Source of the DNA: an uncultured Pseudomonadota bacterium
Lineage (GTDB): Bacteria; Pseudomonadota; Alphaproteobacteria; Rs-D84
DNA: 34,275 nucleotides
Assembly (NCBI GenBank): GCA_902793005.1
Contig: CADBBQ010000009.1
Coordinates: forward strand, 1-34,275
Reading direction: 5' to 3'
Both the position numbers and the translations under genes were made by a program. The notes under the pieces are model-generated. The model was not told where the DNA came from and did not search any database. It saw only the letters and a program-made list of their open reading frames with translations. This document shows, one piece after another, positions 17,003 to 26,484 of this stretch. The first letter of the stretch is position 1, and each line of letters opens with the position of its first letter.

Positions 17003-17449
17003 CTAGAATGGAATTTCATCGCCCGCCAAATCACCGACCGAAATCTCTTCGTGTTTTGGTGCCGGTGCAGAATCCGCCACCGAACCATCAACGGCCTTGG
17101 CACCACTTAAAATAACCATTTGCCCACCGAACGGATTTAATGTGACCTCGGTTGTGTATTGATCTGCGCCGGCTTGATTTTGCCATTTACGAGTCCGTAA
17201 TGCGCCTTCGATATACAATTTTGTTCCTTTTTGCACCATACGTTCAACGACATCAACCAATCCCGGCTGAAACACGACGACACGATGCCATTCGGTTTGT
17301 TCTTTTTGTTCGCCAGACGTCCGGTCGCGCCACCGGTCAGATGTGGCAAGTGAAAAACTTGCAACCTTTTGTCCATTGTTCATTTGACGGATTTGTGGTT
17401 CTTGGCCCACATTACCGACCAAGATAACTTTATTTATGCTGCCAGCCAT
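17003..17449 (-). CDS. ssb: Single-stranded DNA-binding protein
   Basis: Homotetrameric SSB, coating single-stranded DNA in replication and repair, 148 aa. The OB fold starts SINKVILVGNVGQEPQIRQM and includes VASFSLATSD, TEWHRVVVF and LYIEGALRTRKW. A short disordered linker rich in Ala, Pro, Ser and Glu leads to the acidic C-terminal tip DEIPF, which binds partner proteins such as RecG and other repair factors. The ATG at 17449 is used because AAAGGAAAG precedes it and the OB fold begins there; 48 upstream in-frame codons are leader. It is divergent from ligA with facing promoters in a 131-base gap. Confidence 0.96.
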   Translation of the reverse strand: MAGSINKVILVGNVGQEPQIRQMNNGQKVASFSLATSDRWRDRTSGEQKEQTEWHRVVVFQPGLVDVVERMVQKGTKLYIEGALRTRKWQNQAGADQYTTEVTLNPFGGQMVILSGAKAVDGSVADSAPAPKHEEISVGDLAGDEIPF

Positions 17450-17481
17450 TTTTCTTTCCTTTATTATGTTTTTATATATGC

Positions 17482-17511
17482 ATTGTAAGCATTTTCCGTA
17501 ATATTTTGCAA
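17482..17511 (-). promoter_or_regulatory. Promoter of ssb
   Basis: On the minus strand TTGCAA (17511-17506), 18-base spacer, TACAAT (17487-17482), about 32 bases before the ATG. Confidence 0.55.
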
Positions 17512-17544
17512 GTTTTTTATTACACAGTATATTTGCATCATTAA

Positions 17545-19520
<1,976 letters not shown>

Positions 19521-19523
19521 ATT

Positions 19524-19558
19524 CCCCGCCCCAAAGGGGAGGACCGCGTAGCGGTGGG
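19524..19558. repeat. Short palindromic repeat, ATTCCGCCCC family
   Basis: Starts 4 bases after the ligA stop as ATTCCCCGCCCCAAAGGGGAGG, then ACCGCGTAGCGGTGGGCAG. It has the same beginning and the same ACCGCG-AGCGGTGG end as the longer copy at 19570-19620. It may also serve as the ligA terminator, although no T-run follows. Confidence 0.6.
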
Positions 19559-19569
19559 CAGTTGTGATT

Positions 19570-19620
19570 CCGCCCCAAGCGATAGCGTGGGGAGGGGGAC
19601 CGCGAAGCGGTGGAGGGGGT
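19570..19620. repeat. Palindromic repeat, ATTCCGCCCC family
   Basis: CCGCCCCAAGC-GATA-GCGTGGGGAGG forms one hairpin, and ACCGCGAAGCGGT a second, ending GGAGGGGGT. The opening and end match the copies in queA (27297) and after HU (34085). The middle part is shorter here. Confidence 0.7.
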
Positions 19621-19630
19621 AAAAATATTC

Positions 19631-19660
19631 TTGCAATAAATAAATTTCATTTTCTATAAT
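19631..19660 (+). promoter_or_regulatory. Promoter of the 350-nt structured RNA
   Basis: TTGCAA (19631-19636), 18-base spacer, TATAAT (19655-19660). The -10 is perfect. It points into a non-coding stretch that ends in a terminator 330 bases later. Confidence 0.65.
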
Positions 19661-19666
19661 ACCCTT

Positions 19667-20013
19667 GTGAATCCGAAAACAAGGGAGTTGGATTCCGGTG
19701 GCTTTAGCAGGCCAAATCGTTCCGGTGCAAGGTTTACATCGTGACGCTCCCAATCTGAAACGATTCGTTTTTTGAATCTGGTGATTGTGTTTGTCACATT
19801 TTGATTTTGCACCGACATTTATTCATCGTCGGTAAATTTTTTACCCTCCGATTTATAAGTGTGAATTTTATCCCATATATGATAACGCCCCGATGCCCGT
19901 ATTTGGTCTGGCGGGGGTGCCGCGGTGTCGGACAGAAACGCCCGCGGAATCATTGAACGATTGATTTGCTAACACCCCGGCCATATTCCCGTTGGATTCC
20001 CAGCGGTTTTTTT
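19667..20013 (+). ncRNA. Structured RNA of about 345 nt, unknown class (stand-alone or leader of the 474-aa gene)
   Basis: This fills the 535-base gap without a recognised gene. Helices visible by eye: GAATCC/GGATTC (19669/19690); a long nested stem of CGGTGCAA/TTGCACCG (19723/19807), GTGAC/GTCAC (19741/19793), CAATC/GATTG (19751/19783) and GATTC/GAATC (19762/19774); GGTAA/TTACC near 19840; GGCGGGGGTG/CACCCCGGCC (19910/19973), enclosing AATCA/TGATT (19948/19962); then the terminator stem. It lacks the RNase P GAGGAAAGUCC core, the SRP loop and a tmRNA tag sequence. It ends 42 bases before the 474-aa gene, so it could be a long attenuating leader. A 25-codon GTG frame (19698-19775) with AAGGGAG upstream lies inside it. 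Confidence 0.6.
19989..20013 (+). terminator. Terminator of the structured RNA
   Basis: CCGTTGG (19989-19995), ATTC loop, CCAGCGG (20000-20006), then TTTTTTT. Confidence 0.85.
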
Positions 20014-20055
20014 ATTTCATAAAAACAAAAAAACCAACAGAACGGGAGAAAAACT

Positions 20056-21480
20056 ATGAGAAAAACGACAAAATTGTTGGGTGCCATATTTGGCATACTG
20101 TGGGCTGTGCCCGTATGGGGCGCGTGTTATGATTATACATCTGCGACGGGAACAGTCGTGCAAGACGGAACCCCAACACCAGACAATCCAATTGAACCGG
20201 TATTCTATCAACAGGGTAATATGATTCTGCGTGCGGTTGGTGATGTTGCAGATAGTTACGATGCAACAACGGGAAAGATCACCCGCAGAATAAAAGAAAC
20301 AAAGCTAACACCAGATGGTGGTTTTGGTTTTCGTATTGTTGGCGATGGAGTGTGTACAGTTATGTTGCCAGTAAAAGCACGCACCACAATTATGTCAACT
20401 CACTTTGCTAACGACACACCGGGAGCGCCATCTTTGACAGCAACAAATCATATATCAACTCATTCTAGCCAAGATAATAATGTATATTTTAGAATAGACG
20501 GAGGTTTTGCTACTACTACGGATTGTATGAATTGGGCGCAAGAACAAATTAATGCAGGCACCCCGGTTATGATTTATTCAATTATGCCAACAGAAACAGA
20601 AGAAACAATTGGAACACAGTGGTGCGATAAAATCAAAATCGCAACGATGAAGTATAACGAGAGTGCTTTCAGTCCGTTGAATACTGCGTTGGCGAATGCG
20701 ATTAGTGTTGTGGATACGGTGGTGTCGAACACGATAACTCAGGCCGGCCGCATTGCAACTTTGCAGGCACAAAAACAAACCCGTCCGAACGACATTGCGG
20801 ATGATAGCGAAAAATGCCCCGCCGGCAAAAAGTGCCTGCTGGTCGAGGACGCCAGTGGCACCCCGCATTGGTACGAGATTGTGGAAAACGCCTGGGACTT
20901 GCCCGTGGGATACACTCAGTTGCAGTATATCGAAAGTACAGGAACACAGTACATTGATACGGGTTTTTCACCTGATGCAAATACCAGGGTTGATTATAAA
21001 GGTCAACTTTTACAATTTGCATCATCTGTGCCATTGTTAGGAGCTAGACTCGGCTCAGATAACCCTGGACGTTTTTTTCCACTCGCTTGGTATACAAATG
21101 CCAATGCTGGTCGTATTGTTTATGGAGACAAAGACGTGATGTTTAATATATCGACATCTACAATATATACAGGGACGTTTATTCCTGCCCAGGAAAAAAC
21201 AATTATAAATGGCATAACATATGATATATCTGGTGCTAATTTTACAAAAACAGCAGACAATAACTTTTATTTATTTGCTACCAGTGGTTATGTAGGGAAT
21301 TTGTATAATTCTGTTGGCAGAATATGGTATGTAAAAATCTGGGACAATGATACTTTGGTTCGCGATATGGTTCCTGCGAAAAATTCAAGTGGCGTTGTTG
21401 GTATGTACGATACTGTAAACAATCGGTTTTACACGAACGCTGGCACTGGGGAATTTGTCGCGGGGCCGGTGGCGGAGTGA
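20056..21480 (+). CDS. Secreted modular protein with phage-like domains, 474 aa
   Basis: A Sec signal peptide covers about 1-22 (RKTT, hydrophobic LLGAIFGILWAVPV, cut near WG-AC). The next part has the phrase GTVVQDGTPTPDNPIEP, familiar from structural proteins of gut phages, and a beta-rich domain to about 190. A helical linker (PLNTALANAISVVDTVV) and a Cys-containing segment (SEKCPAGKKCLLVED) follow. The C-terminal 180 residues begin GYTQLQYIESTGTQYIDTGF, a laminin-G/concanavalin-like domain opening very common in gut phage and Firmicutes surface proteins. So it is probably an exported adhesin or glycan-binding protein built from phage modules. GGGAG lies 9 bases before the ATG. Preceded by the structured RNA; the composition is close to its neighbours. 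Confidence 0.75.
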   Translation: MRKTTKLLGAIFGILWAVPVWGACYDYTSATGTVVQDGTPTPDNPIEPVFYQQGNMILRAVGDVADSYDATTGKITRRIKETKLTPDGGFGFRIVGDGVCTVMLPVKARTTIMSTHFANDTPGAPSLTATNHISTHSSQDNNVYFRIDGGFATTTDCMNWAQEQINAGTPVMIYSIMPTETEETIGTQWCDKIKIATMKYNESAFSPLNTALANAISVVDTVVSNTITQAGRIATLQAQKQTRPNDIADDSEKCPAGKKCLLVEDASGTPHWYEIVENAWDLPVGYTQLQYIESTGTQYIDTGFSPDANTRVDYKGQLLQFASSVPLLGARLGSDNPGRFFPLAWYTNANAGRIVYGDKDVMFNISTSTIYTGTFIPAQEKTIINGITYDISGANFTKTADNNFYLFATSGYVGNLYNSVGRIWYVKIWDNDTLVRDMVPAKNSSGVVGMYDTVNNRFYTNAGTGEFVAGPVAE

Positions 21481-21528
21481 CCCGTCCCGCCTCGCCACAG
21501 GGGCGAGCCGCGGCCGCGGCTTCGTACC

Positions 21529-21557
21529 GCCGTGGTTTACCAAATGTAAACCACGGC
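21529..21557 (+). terminator. Strong hairpin after the secreted protein gene
   Basis: A 12-bp perfect stem, GCCGTGGTTTAC and GTAAACCACGGC, with a 5-base loop. A T-rich stretch follows after 12 bases. A CTCGCC/GGCGAG hairpin (21491-21507) and a CCGCGGCCGCGG palindrome precede it. Together they may be another palindromic repeat rather than a simple terminator. Confidence 0.5.
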
Positions 21558-21631
21558 AATACTCGGTTTTGATTTTTATTTGGTGGCCCCGAAACCAACT
21601 CCCAATTAGAACAGGCTACACCAGATAAAAT

Positions 21632-21667
21632 CAAAAAAACACCTCGATAATTCGAGGTGTTTTTTTC
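21632..21667. terminator. Bidirectional terminator
   Basis: ACACCTCGA (21639-21647) and TCGAGGTGT (21652-21660), with A-run before and T-run after. It separates the secreted-protein gene from the convergent rlpA. Confidence 0.88.
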
Positions 21668-21685
21668 TCAGAAGAAACAATTTAA

Positions 21686-22564
21686 TTAAATGCTGTCGGC
21701 ATTGACCCAGCGACCATTTTTCAACAATCCCGGTGCCATACCTTCGTTTGTGCGCAATGCATTGATAACATTACGTGCACGTGTGGCATCCAAATTCACA
21801 ATACGAACTTTGTACATACCACCTTCGTTTACGACAACCGCATCACCGTATGATTTCATACGTTGCGCCATTGCATCCGCACTGTCTTGGGCATAAAATG
21901 CCGCCAATTGAATTGTATAATCACCCGATGCCGCAACCGGTTCTGGTTGTGGTGCAGGGGCCGGTGCCTCGGCCGGTGCAACGGTGACCGATGTTTCTGT
22001 GACCGCGGTATCGTTCGGGGTGCCAATTGTTGCGTTTTTAACCATTACCGATTGTTCGGTTAAAACTTGGACCTGGACTTTGGCCTGGGAATTCAGACCG
22101 ATTTTTTGTGCCGCCGCCGGTGATAAATCCATAATACGGGTGTTTACAAATGGACCACGATTATTCACACGCACAATAACCGATTCACCGTTATCCAAAT
22201 TTGTGACCTTGGCAATTGTGGGTAATGGTAATGTTTTGCTGGTTGCGACCATTTGTGATGCGTCGAACACTTCGCCATTTGTGGTTTTTTGACCGTTCAA
22301 TTCCGCCGGGATAATGCCCGCGATACCGGTTTGGTTGTATGTTAAATCCTCGGACGGGATGTATTGAACATCGTCAACTTTGTACGCATTACCGATATAA
22401 TACTTCGGTGCCGCCGCCATCAAATACGAATCATTTAATACCGCAGAATTTGTGGACAAATCTTCCTCGGCCAAGGATTCTGTTCCATAAATATTTGCAT
22501 CGTTGCCGGTTGCGCAACCCGCCAGCACAGCGACCAAAGCCGCAAGTGATACCAATTTTTTCAT
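21686..22564 (-). CDS. rlpA: RlpA-like septal lipoprotein with SPOR domain
   Basis: Outer-membrane lipoprotein of the RlpA family, which works on glycan strands at the division septum. The lipobox LAGC has its Cys at 17. The double-psi beta-barrel domain (about 75-170) shows TTNGEVFD, TLPLPTIAKVTNLDNGESVIVRVN and NRGPFVNTRIMDLSPAAAQKIG. An Ala/Pro linker (195-212) leads to a SPOR domain (about 214-292, GDYTIQLAAF ... YKVRIVNL) that binds denuded peptidoglycan. Odd: the usual AAH-TLP histidine is Ser 109, the Asp of NDRGPF is Asn 135, and the GIASWYG motif reads GIAGIIP, while Glu 98 is kept. Catalysis is therefore doubtful, and a septal binding role may remain. AAAGGAG precedes the ATG; its own promoter lies at 22635-22663. 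Confidence 0.88.
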   Translation of the reverse strand: MKKLVSLAALVAVLAGCATGNDANIYGTESLAEEDLSTNSAVLNDSYLMAAAPKYYIGNAYKVDDVQYIPSEDLTYNQTGIAGIIPAELNGQKTTNGEVFDASQMVATSKTLPLPTIAKVTNLDNGESVIVRVNNRGPFVNTRIMDLSPAAAQKIGLNSQAKVQVQVLTEQSVMVKNATIGTPNDTAVTETSVTVAPAEAPAPAPQPEPVAASGDYTIQLAAFYAQDSADAMAQRMKSYGDAVVVNEGGMYKVRIVNLDATRARNVINALRTNEGMAPGLLKNGRWVNADSI

Positions 22565-22634
22565 TTTTGTTTCTCCTTTTAGCGTATGTTAAAGGGAGTA
22601 AATTTTTTGGAAACTCCCTACATTCTCAAGAGAC

Positions 22635-22663
22635 ATTTTATCATAAATTTAGTATAGTTTCAA
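22635..22663 (-). promoter_or_regulatory. Promoter of rlpA
   Basis: On the minus strand TTGAAA (22663-22658), 17-base spacer, TAAAAT (22640-22635). It lies right after the murJ stop, so rlpA can be expressed on its own. Confidence 0.6.
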
Positions 22664-22670
22664 CTTTATT

Positions 22671-24131
22671 TTATGCGTGTTTTTCTATTAAATATGCCGC
22701 CGGCAAATATAAAATTCCAAACACACCAATCGCAATACATAATGATAATATTCCATCCACCGGCGCAAACCATAATCCGGCCCCCAGCACACCGGCCCAA
22801 ACCGCAAACCCCACCGTTGCGCGAATTGTGCGTCCATCGATTTTAATTAAATTGCGTTGTCTGCACGCGCGTGCCAACAGTATGTTTTTGACATATCCCG
22901 ATACAACCACGCCAACCGGAATCGCCAAATATCCCAAATGGTAAAACAGTGCGACATACAACACCGTCGCCACCGCCAATGAAGTAATACTGGTTTTGAC
23001 GGGTGTTTTGACGTCCTGGGACGCATAGAGTGTTTTACTGTAAATCTGGCTGGTTAACATTGCGGGCAATACCAGGCATTGAATCATAATTGCCACCGCC
23101 ACCGCGTGGGTTGATTGTGCCGTCCACGCACCATATTGAAACAGATTTTTTATAATTGGTTCCGCCAATACGAATAACCCCACCATACTTGGTATAATCA
23201 ACATTAACGAACGCCGCATAGATGCGTTTTGCTGAATATAAACACTGCGCATATTCTTTTCGGCAATTGCATTTGATATAGACGACATCAATACCGTGCA
23301 CACCGCCAAACCAATCATTGCAAATGGTAATTGAACAATTCTGTCCGCGTAATACAGCCACGATACCGCGCCGGATTGGAAACTGGCGACCAGGGTGCCG
23401 ACGATAATTGTGATTTGGTAAAATCCACTGCCAACCAAACTTACGCCAAATCGTTTCAGCATAGATTTAATTTTGTCGTTCCATTTGGGGATTATTAAAC
23501 GCAGTCCGAAATTACCCGCCCGAATACGTCCCCATAATACGGCGCACTGGATAACGCCCGATGCCACAACGGTGACCGCCATAATGTATAAAACCGTTGT
23601 CGGTGCATAAAATGCCGACATCAGCAATGCACATATCAACATTATGTTTAACATCACCGGCATAAACGCCGCCAATATAAAGCGCGAGAACGCATTTAAC
23701 ACCGCCGATAAAAATGCCGCCGCACAGATAAAAATAACATACCAAAACATTATGCGCGAAATAACGGTCGTCATTTCCAACTTGCCGGGGTCTGATGCAA
23801 AGCCTGGTGCCAAAATCGTGATAAATGCCGGCATAAATATTTCAAATATAATCGTTATGCCCAATAATACCACAACCAACCAAGAAAACACATTGTTGGC
23901 GAAATTCTTGTCGCGCCGGGAATCGGCAAACATCGGGATAAATATCGCGGACAGGGCGCCTTCGCCAAGTAAATCTCGAAACAGGTTCGGTAATTTAAAC
24001 GCCGCCAAGAAAATGTCAGACAATCGTCCCGCACCCAATACGCGTGCAATCAACATATCGCGTATAAATCCGAAAATACGACTGATGCCGGTCATTGCGC
24101 CGACGCCGAAAATATTCCGCCCCAGTTTCAT
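22671..24131 (-). CDS. murJ: Lipid II flippase MurJ
   Basis: Polytopic inner-membrane MOP-family flippase that moves lipid II to the periplasm, 486 aa with about 14 hydrophobic segments. N-terminal signatures are GAMTGISRIFGFIRD, ARVLGAGRLSDIFLAAFKLPNLFRDLLGEGALSAIFIPMF, the most conserved MurJ stretch and the site of its essential arginines. Later come YYADRIVQLPFAMIGLAV and KTLYASQDVKTPV, both typical. The ATG at 24131 is used because AAAGGA precedes it and the family starts MxLxRN; 21 further upstream codons are leader. It is divergent from bamD over 75 bases. Downstream is rlpA, so three envelope genes cluster here. Confidence 0.96.
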   Translation of the reverse strand: MKLGRNIFGVGAMTGISRIFGFIRDMLIARVLGAGRLSDIFLAAFKLPNLFRDLLGEGALSAIFIPMFADSRRDKNFANNVFSWLVVVLLGITIIFEIFMPAFITILAPGFASDPGKLEMTTVISRIMFWYVIFICAAAFLSAVLNAFSRFILAAFMPVMLNIMLICALLMSAFYAPTTVLYIMAVTVVASGVIQCAVLWGRIRAGNFGLRLIIPKWNDKIKSMLKRFGVSLVGSGFYQITIIVGTLVASFQSGAVSWLYYADRIVQLPFAMIGLAVCTVLMSSISNAIAEKNMRSVYIQQNASMRRSLMLIIPSMVGLFVLAEPIIKNLFQYGAWTAQSTHAVAVAIMIQCLVLPAMLTSQIYSKTLYASQDVKTPVKTSITSLAVATVLYVALFYHLGYLAIPVGVVVSGYVKNILLARACRQRNLIKIDGRTIRATVGFAVWAGVLGAGLWFAPVDGILSLCIAIGVFGILYLPAAYLIEKHA

Positions 24132-24206
24132 AAAAAATCCTTTATAAAAAACTTCTTTTATTTTTAACGAATATATTATACTGTGATAGCACAAGGGAAT
24201 TCAAGT

Positions 24207-24926
24207 ATGAAAAAATTTTTGATTTTAACTGCGCTGGCATATGTATTGGCGGGTTGTGGTGGGACCGATGTTGCACCGGAACGTTCTATGGCTGATATTT
24301 ATGCCGAGGCTTACGAAAATTTTAATGATGGTGATTATGCGGATGCGGCGGAATTATTTACCGAGGCCGAGGCTGAGCATTCAACCGACCCATATGCACC
24401 GGATGCGCTGGTTATGGCGGCGTATTCACGGTATATGGATGACGATTTTTCGGGGGCTCTGATTGCAACCGACAGATTTATGCGTTTTCACCCCGGACAC
24501 CAAGACGCACCGTATATTTTATACCTGCGCGGAATGTGTTATTATCGCCAGGTCAGCGATGTTCGTCGTGAACCGGGTATGTCGGTGTATGCGTTGCAAC
24601 AATTTGAACAACTGCGCGAAAGATTCCCATCGTCAGAATATGCAAAAAATGCCGAAAACAAAATTAATATCTTGAAAAACTATATCGCGGGCAAGGTTAT
24701 GTATTCCGCGCGTACCGATATGAAACGCGAAAATTGGACATCGGCGATTACGAAATTGCAATCGGTCGTGCAAACCGCGGCCGAGACCGTTATGACGCCC
24801 GAGGCACTGTATCGCCTAACGCAATGTTATGATGCAATCGGCCTGCCAAAGCAAAGCAGCGGTTATGCCGATATGTTGCGTAAAAATTACCCCGATAACC
24901 AATGGACAAAAAAATTAGATAAATAA
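24207..24926 (+). CDS. bamD: Outer-membrane assembly lipoprotein BamD
   Basis: Essential lipoprotein of the BAM complex that recruits and folds outer-membrane beta-barrel proteins with BamA. The lipobox LAGC has its Cys at 17. TPR repeats cover the rest: AYENFNDGDYADAAELFTEA, VMAAYSRYMDDDFSGALIATDRFMRFHP, LRGMCYYRQVSDV, FPSSEYAKNAENKI, YRLTQCYDAIGL. 239 aa is normal. The ATG at 24207 is chosen because AAGGGA precedes it and the signal peptide starts there; the ATA at 24183 is not needed. A TATACT lies at 24177-24182 with only a weak -35. Terminator at 24931. Confidence 0.93.
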   Translation: MKKFLILTALAYVLAGCGGTDVAPERSMADIYAEAYENFNDGDYADAAELFTEAEAEHSTDPYAPDALVMAAYSRYMDDDFSGALIATDRFMRFHPGHQDAPYILYLRGMCYYRQVSDVRREPGMSVYALQQFEQLRERFPSSEYAKNAENKINILKNYIAGKVMYSARTDMKRENWTSAITKLQSVVQTAAETVMTPEALYRLTQCYDAIGLPKQSSGYADMLRKNYPDNQWTKKLDK

Positions 24927-24930
24927 AAAT

Positions 24931-24957
24931 CCCCGGAACCCCGGGGTGTTTTTTATT
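24931..24957. terminator. Bidirectional terminator of bamD and the deaminase gene
   Basis: CCCCGG (24931-24936), AACC loop, CCGGGG (24941-24946), then TGTTTTTTATTT. The left side is A-rich, so it can serve the convergent gene too. Confidence 0.8.
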
Positions 24958-25483
24958 TCAAATTCATCATTTGTTTATTTCTGATTGCGTCCAACTGGGC
25001 CTTGGTGAACAAGTATTTTTTTGAAATTGCTTTGTTCGGTATGCCAACCTCATCGAACATATCAAAAGAAATATTTAATTCATCGCGCCAACCCGGAATC
25101 TTTTTTGTTTTGTCTAAATCAATATACAAAATTTCACGAATACCGGCCTGGACAATCATTTTTGCGCATGTCGGGCACGGTGGTGCTGTCACAAACAAAA
25201 TTCCACCATCGATTTTTGCGCCATTTCGACCTGCGTTAACAATTGCATTGGTTTCCGCGTGCACAACGCGCGGGTATTTTAATGCACGATCGTGTAATCT
25301 TTCATATGTATCGGCAATGCCGTGTGGAAAACCGTTATAACCTTCGGATAAAACAAAGCGGTCTGGGGAAACGATGATGCAACCAACGCGCGTACTGGGG
25401 TCTTTGGACCACGTAGAAATTATTTGCGCCTGTTGCATAAAGCGGATGTTCCACTTGTCATCAAATGTGAAAGAGTTCGACAT
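24953..25483 (-). CDS. dCMP deaminase-like zinc-dependent cytidylate deaminase
   Basis: Cytidine/deoxycytidylate deaminase fold, probably converting dCMP to dUMP for thymidylate synthesis, 176 aa. The zinc site is HAETNAI with the catalytic Glu, and PCPTCAKMI with the two Cys ligands. The N-terminal DPSTRVGCIIV and EGYNGFP match the ComEB/dCMP deaminase group, as does VTAPPCPTC. The C-terminus has an extra acidic/lysine stretch of about 50 residues with no known role. The ATG at 25483 follows AAAGGA; 15 upstream codons are leader. It is divergent from era. A late competence role (ComEB) is not expected here. Confidence 0.88.
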   Translation of the reverse strand: MSNSFTFDDKWNIRFMQQAQIISTWSKDPSTRVGCIIVSPDRFVLSEGYNGFPHGIADTYERLHDRALKYPRVVHAETNAIVNAGRNGAKIDGGILFVTAPPCPTCAKMIVQAGIREILYIDLDKTKKIPGWRDELNISFDMFDEVGIPNKAISKKYLFTKAQLDAIRNKQMMNLK

Positions 25484-25590
25484 TGTGTTTGTCCTTTGTG
25501 TTGCTCTCTCTCGGGTGAATTTTGCCATAATATATTATTTTTGCAAGGTTTTTTATTGCCTTTTGAAATTGGTGTGCTATGGTTTTGTGT

Positions 25591-26484
25591 ATGACAAATA
25601 CATATTCTGGATTTATTGCAATTTTGGGACCGACAAACGCCGGAAAAAGCACCCTGATAAATCAAATTATGGGGCGCAAGGTTTCAATCGTATCGCACAA
25701 GGTTCAAACCACACGCACAAATTTGCGCGCGGTGAAAATGGTTGGGGACCGTCAATTGATTTTTGTTGATACGCCGGGCGTATTCAAAGCAAAACGCCGC
25801 CTGGACCGGGCAATGGTTGGTGCCGCGATGGATGCGTTTGGCGACGCGGATGCGGTGTTGTTGCTGGTTGATGCGACGCACGGTGTGACCGACACAATCC
25901 GTGGTTTGATTGAAAAAATCAAGAACCATAAAAATCTGTTTGTTGCACTGAACAAGGTTGATGCGATATCGAAATCTAAATTATTGCCAATGGTTGCAGA
26001 ATTGTCATCTTTGGCTAATTTCAATGAAATATTTATGATTTCTGCATTGAAAAATGATGGAATAAACGAAATGTTAAACGCATTGGCGGCGGTGATGCCG
26101 GCGTCCCCTTATTTGTTTGATGCTTCTGACGCGGTGGATGTGCCGGACAACCTGTATTTGGCGGAATTGACCCGTGAAAAGATTTATAAATATATTCACC
26201 AAGAATTACCGTATCACATCAATGTCGTGACCGAGAAAGTTGATGTGGACGCGGACGGTGTTTTGGATATTTATCAAAAAATAGTTGTGGCATCCGAGGC
26301 ACATAAAAAAATAGTAATTGGTCGTGGTGGCGAACAATTAAAGAAAATCGGCACCGCCGCCCGTCACGATATCCAGGACCAATGGGGCGTAAACGCGCGC
26401 CTGCATTTATTTGTGCGTACGGAAGAAAATTGGGAAGAAATGGCCGAAAACTACACCGACCAGGGTCTGGAGTTTAAAAAATAA
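25591..26484 (+). CDS. era: GTPase Era
   Basis: Ribosome-assembly GTPase that binds the 16S rRNA 3-prime end. G motifs: GPTNAGKST (G1), TTRT (G2), DTPG (G3), NKVD (G4) and SALK (G5). The C-terminal KH domain shows VASEAHKKIVIGRGGEQLKKIG. 297 aa. Two starts are possible, ATG 25579 and ATG 25591. I prefer the second because alphaproteobacterial Era proteins begin with about four residues before SGFIA. Neither start has a good Shine-Dalgarno sequence, and a weak TATGGT lies 6 bases before 25591, so it may be leaderless. The stop overlaps the queA start as TAATG, so queA is coupled. Confidence 0.95.
   Translation: MTNTYSGFIAILGPTNAGKSTLINQIMGRKVSIVSHKVQTTRTNLRAVKMVGDRQLIFVDTPGVFKAKRRLDRAMVGAAMDAFGDADAVLLLVDATHGVTDTIRGLIEKIKNHKNLFVALNKVDAISKSKLLPMVAELSSLANFNEIFMISALKNDGINEMLNALAAVMPASPYLFDASDAVDVPDNLYLAELTREKIYKYIHQELPYHINVVTEKVDVDADGVLDIYQKIVVASEAHKKIVIGRGGEQLKKIGTAARHDIQDQWGVNARLHLFVRTEENWEEMAENYTDQGLEFKK

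Noticed and set aside
19667-20013. RNase P RNA
   Set aside because: The length fits, but the conserved GAGGAAAGUCC core and its partner region are absent; only a short GACAGAA is shared.
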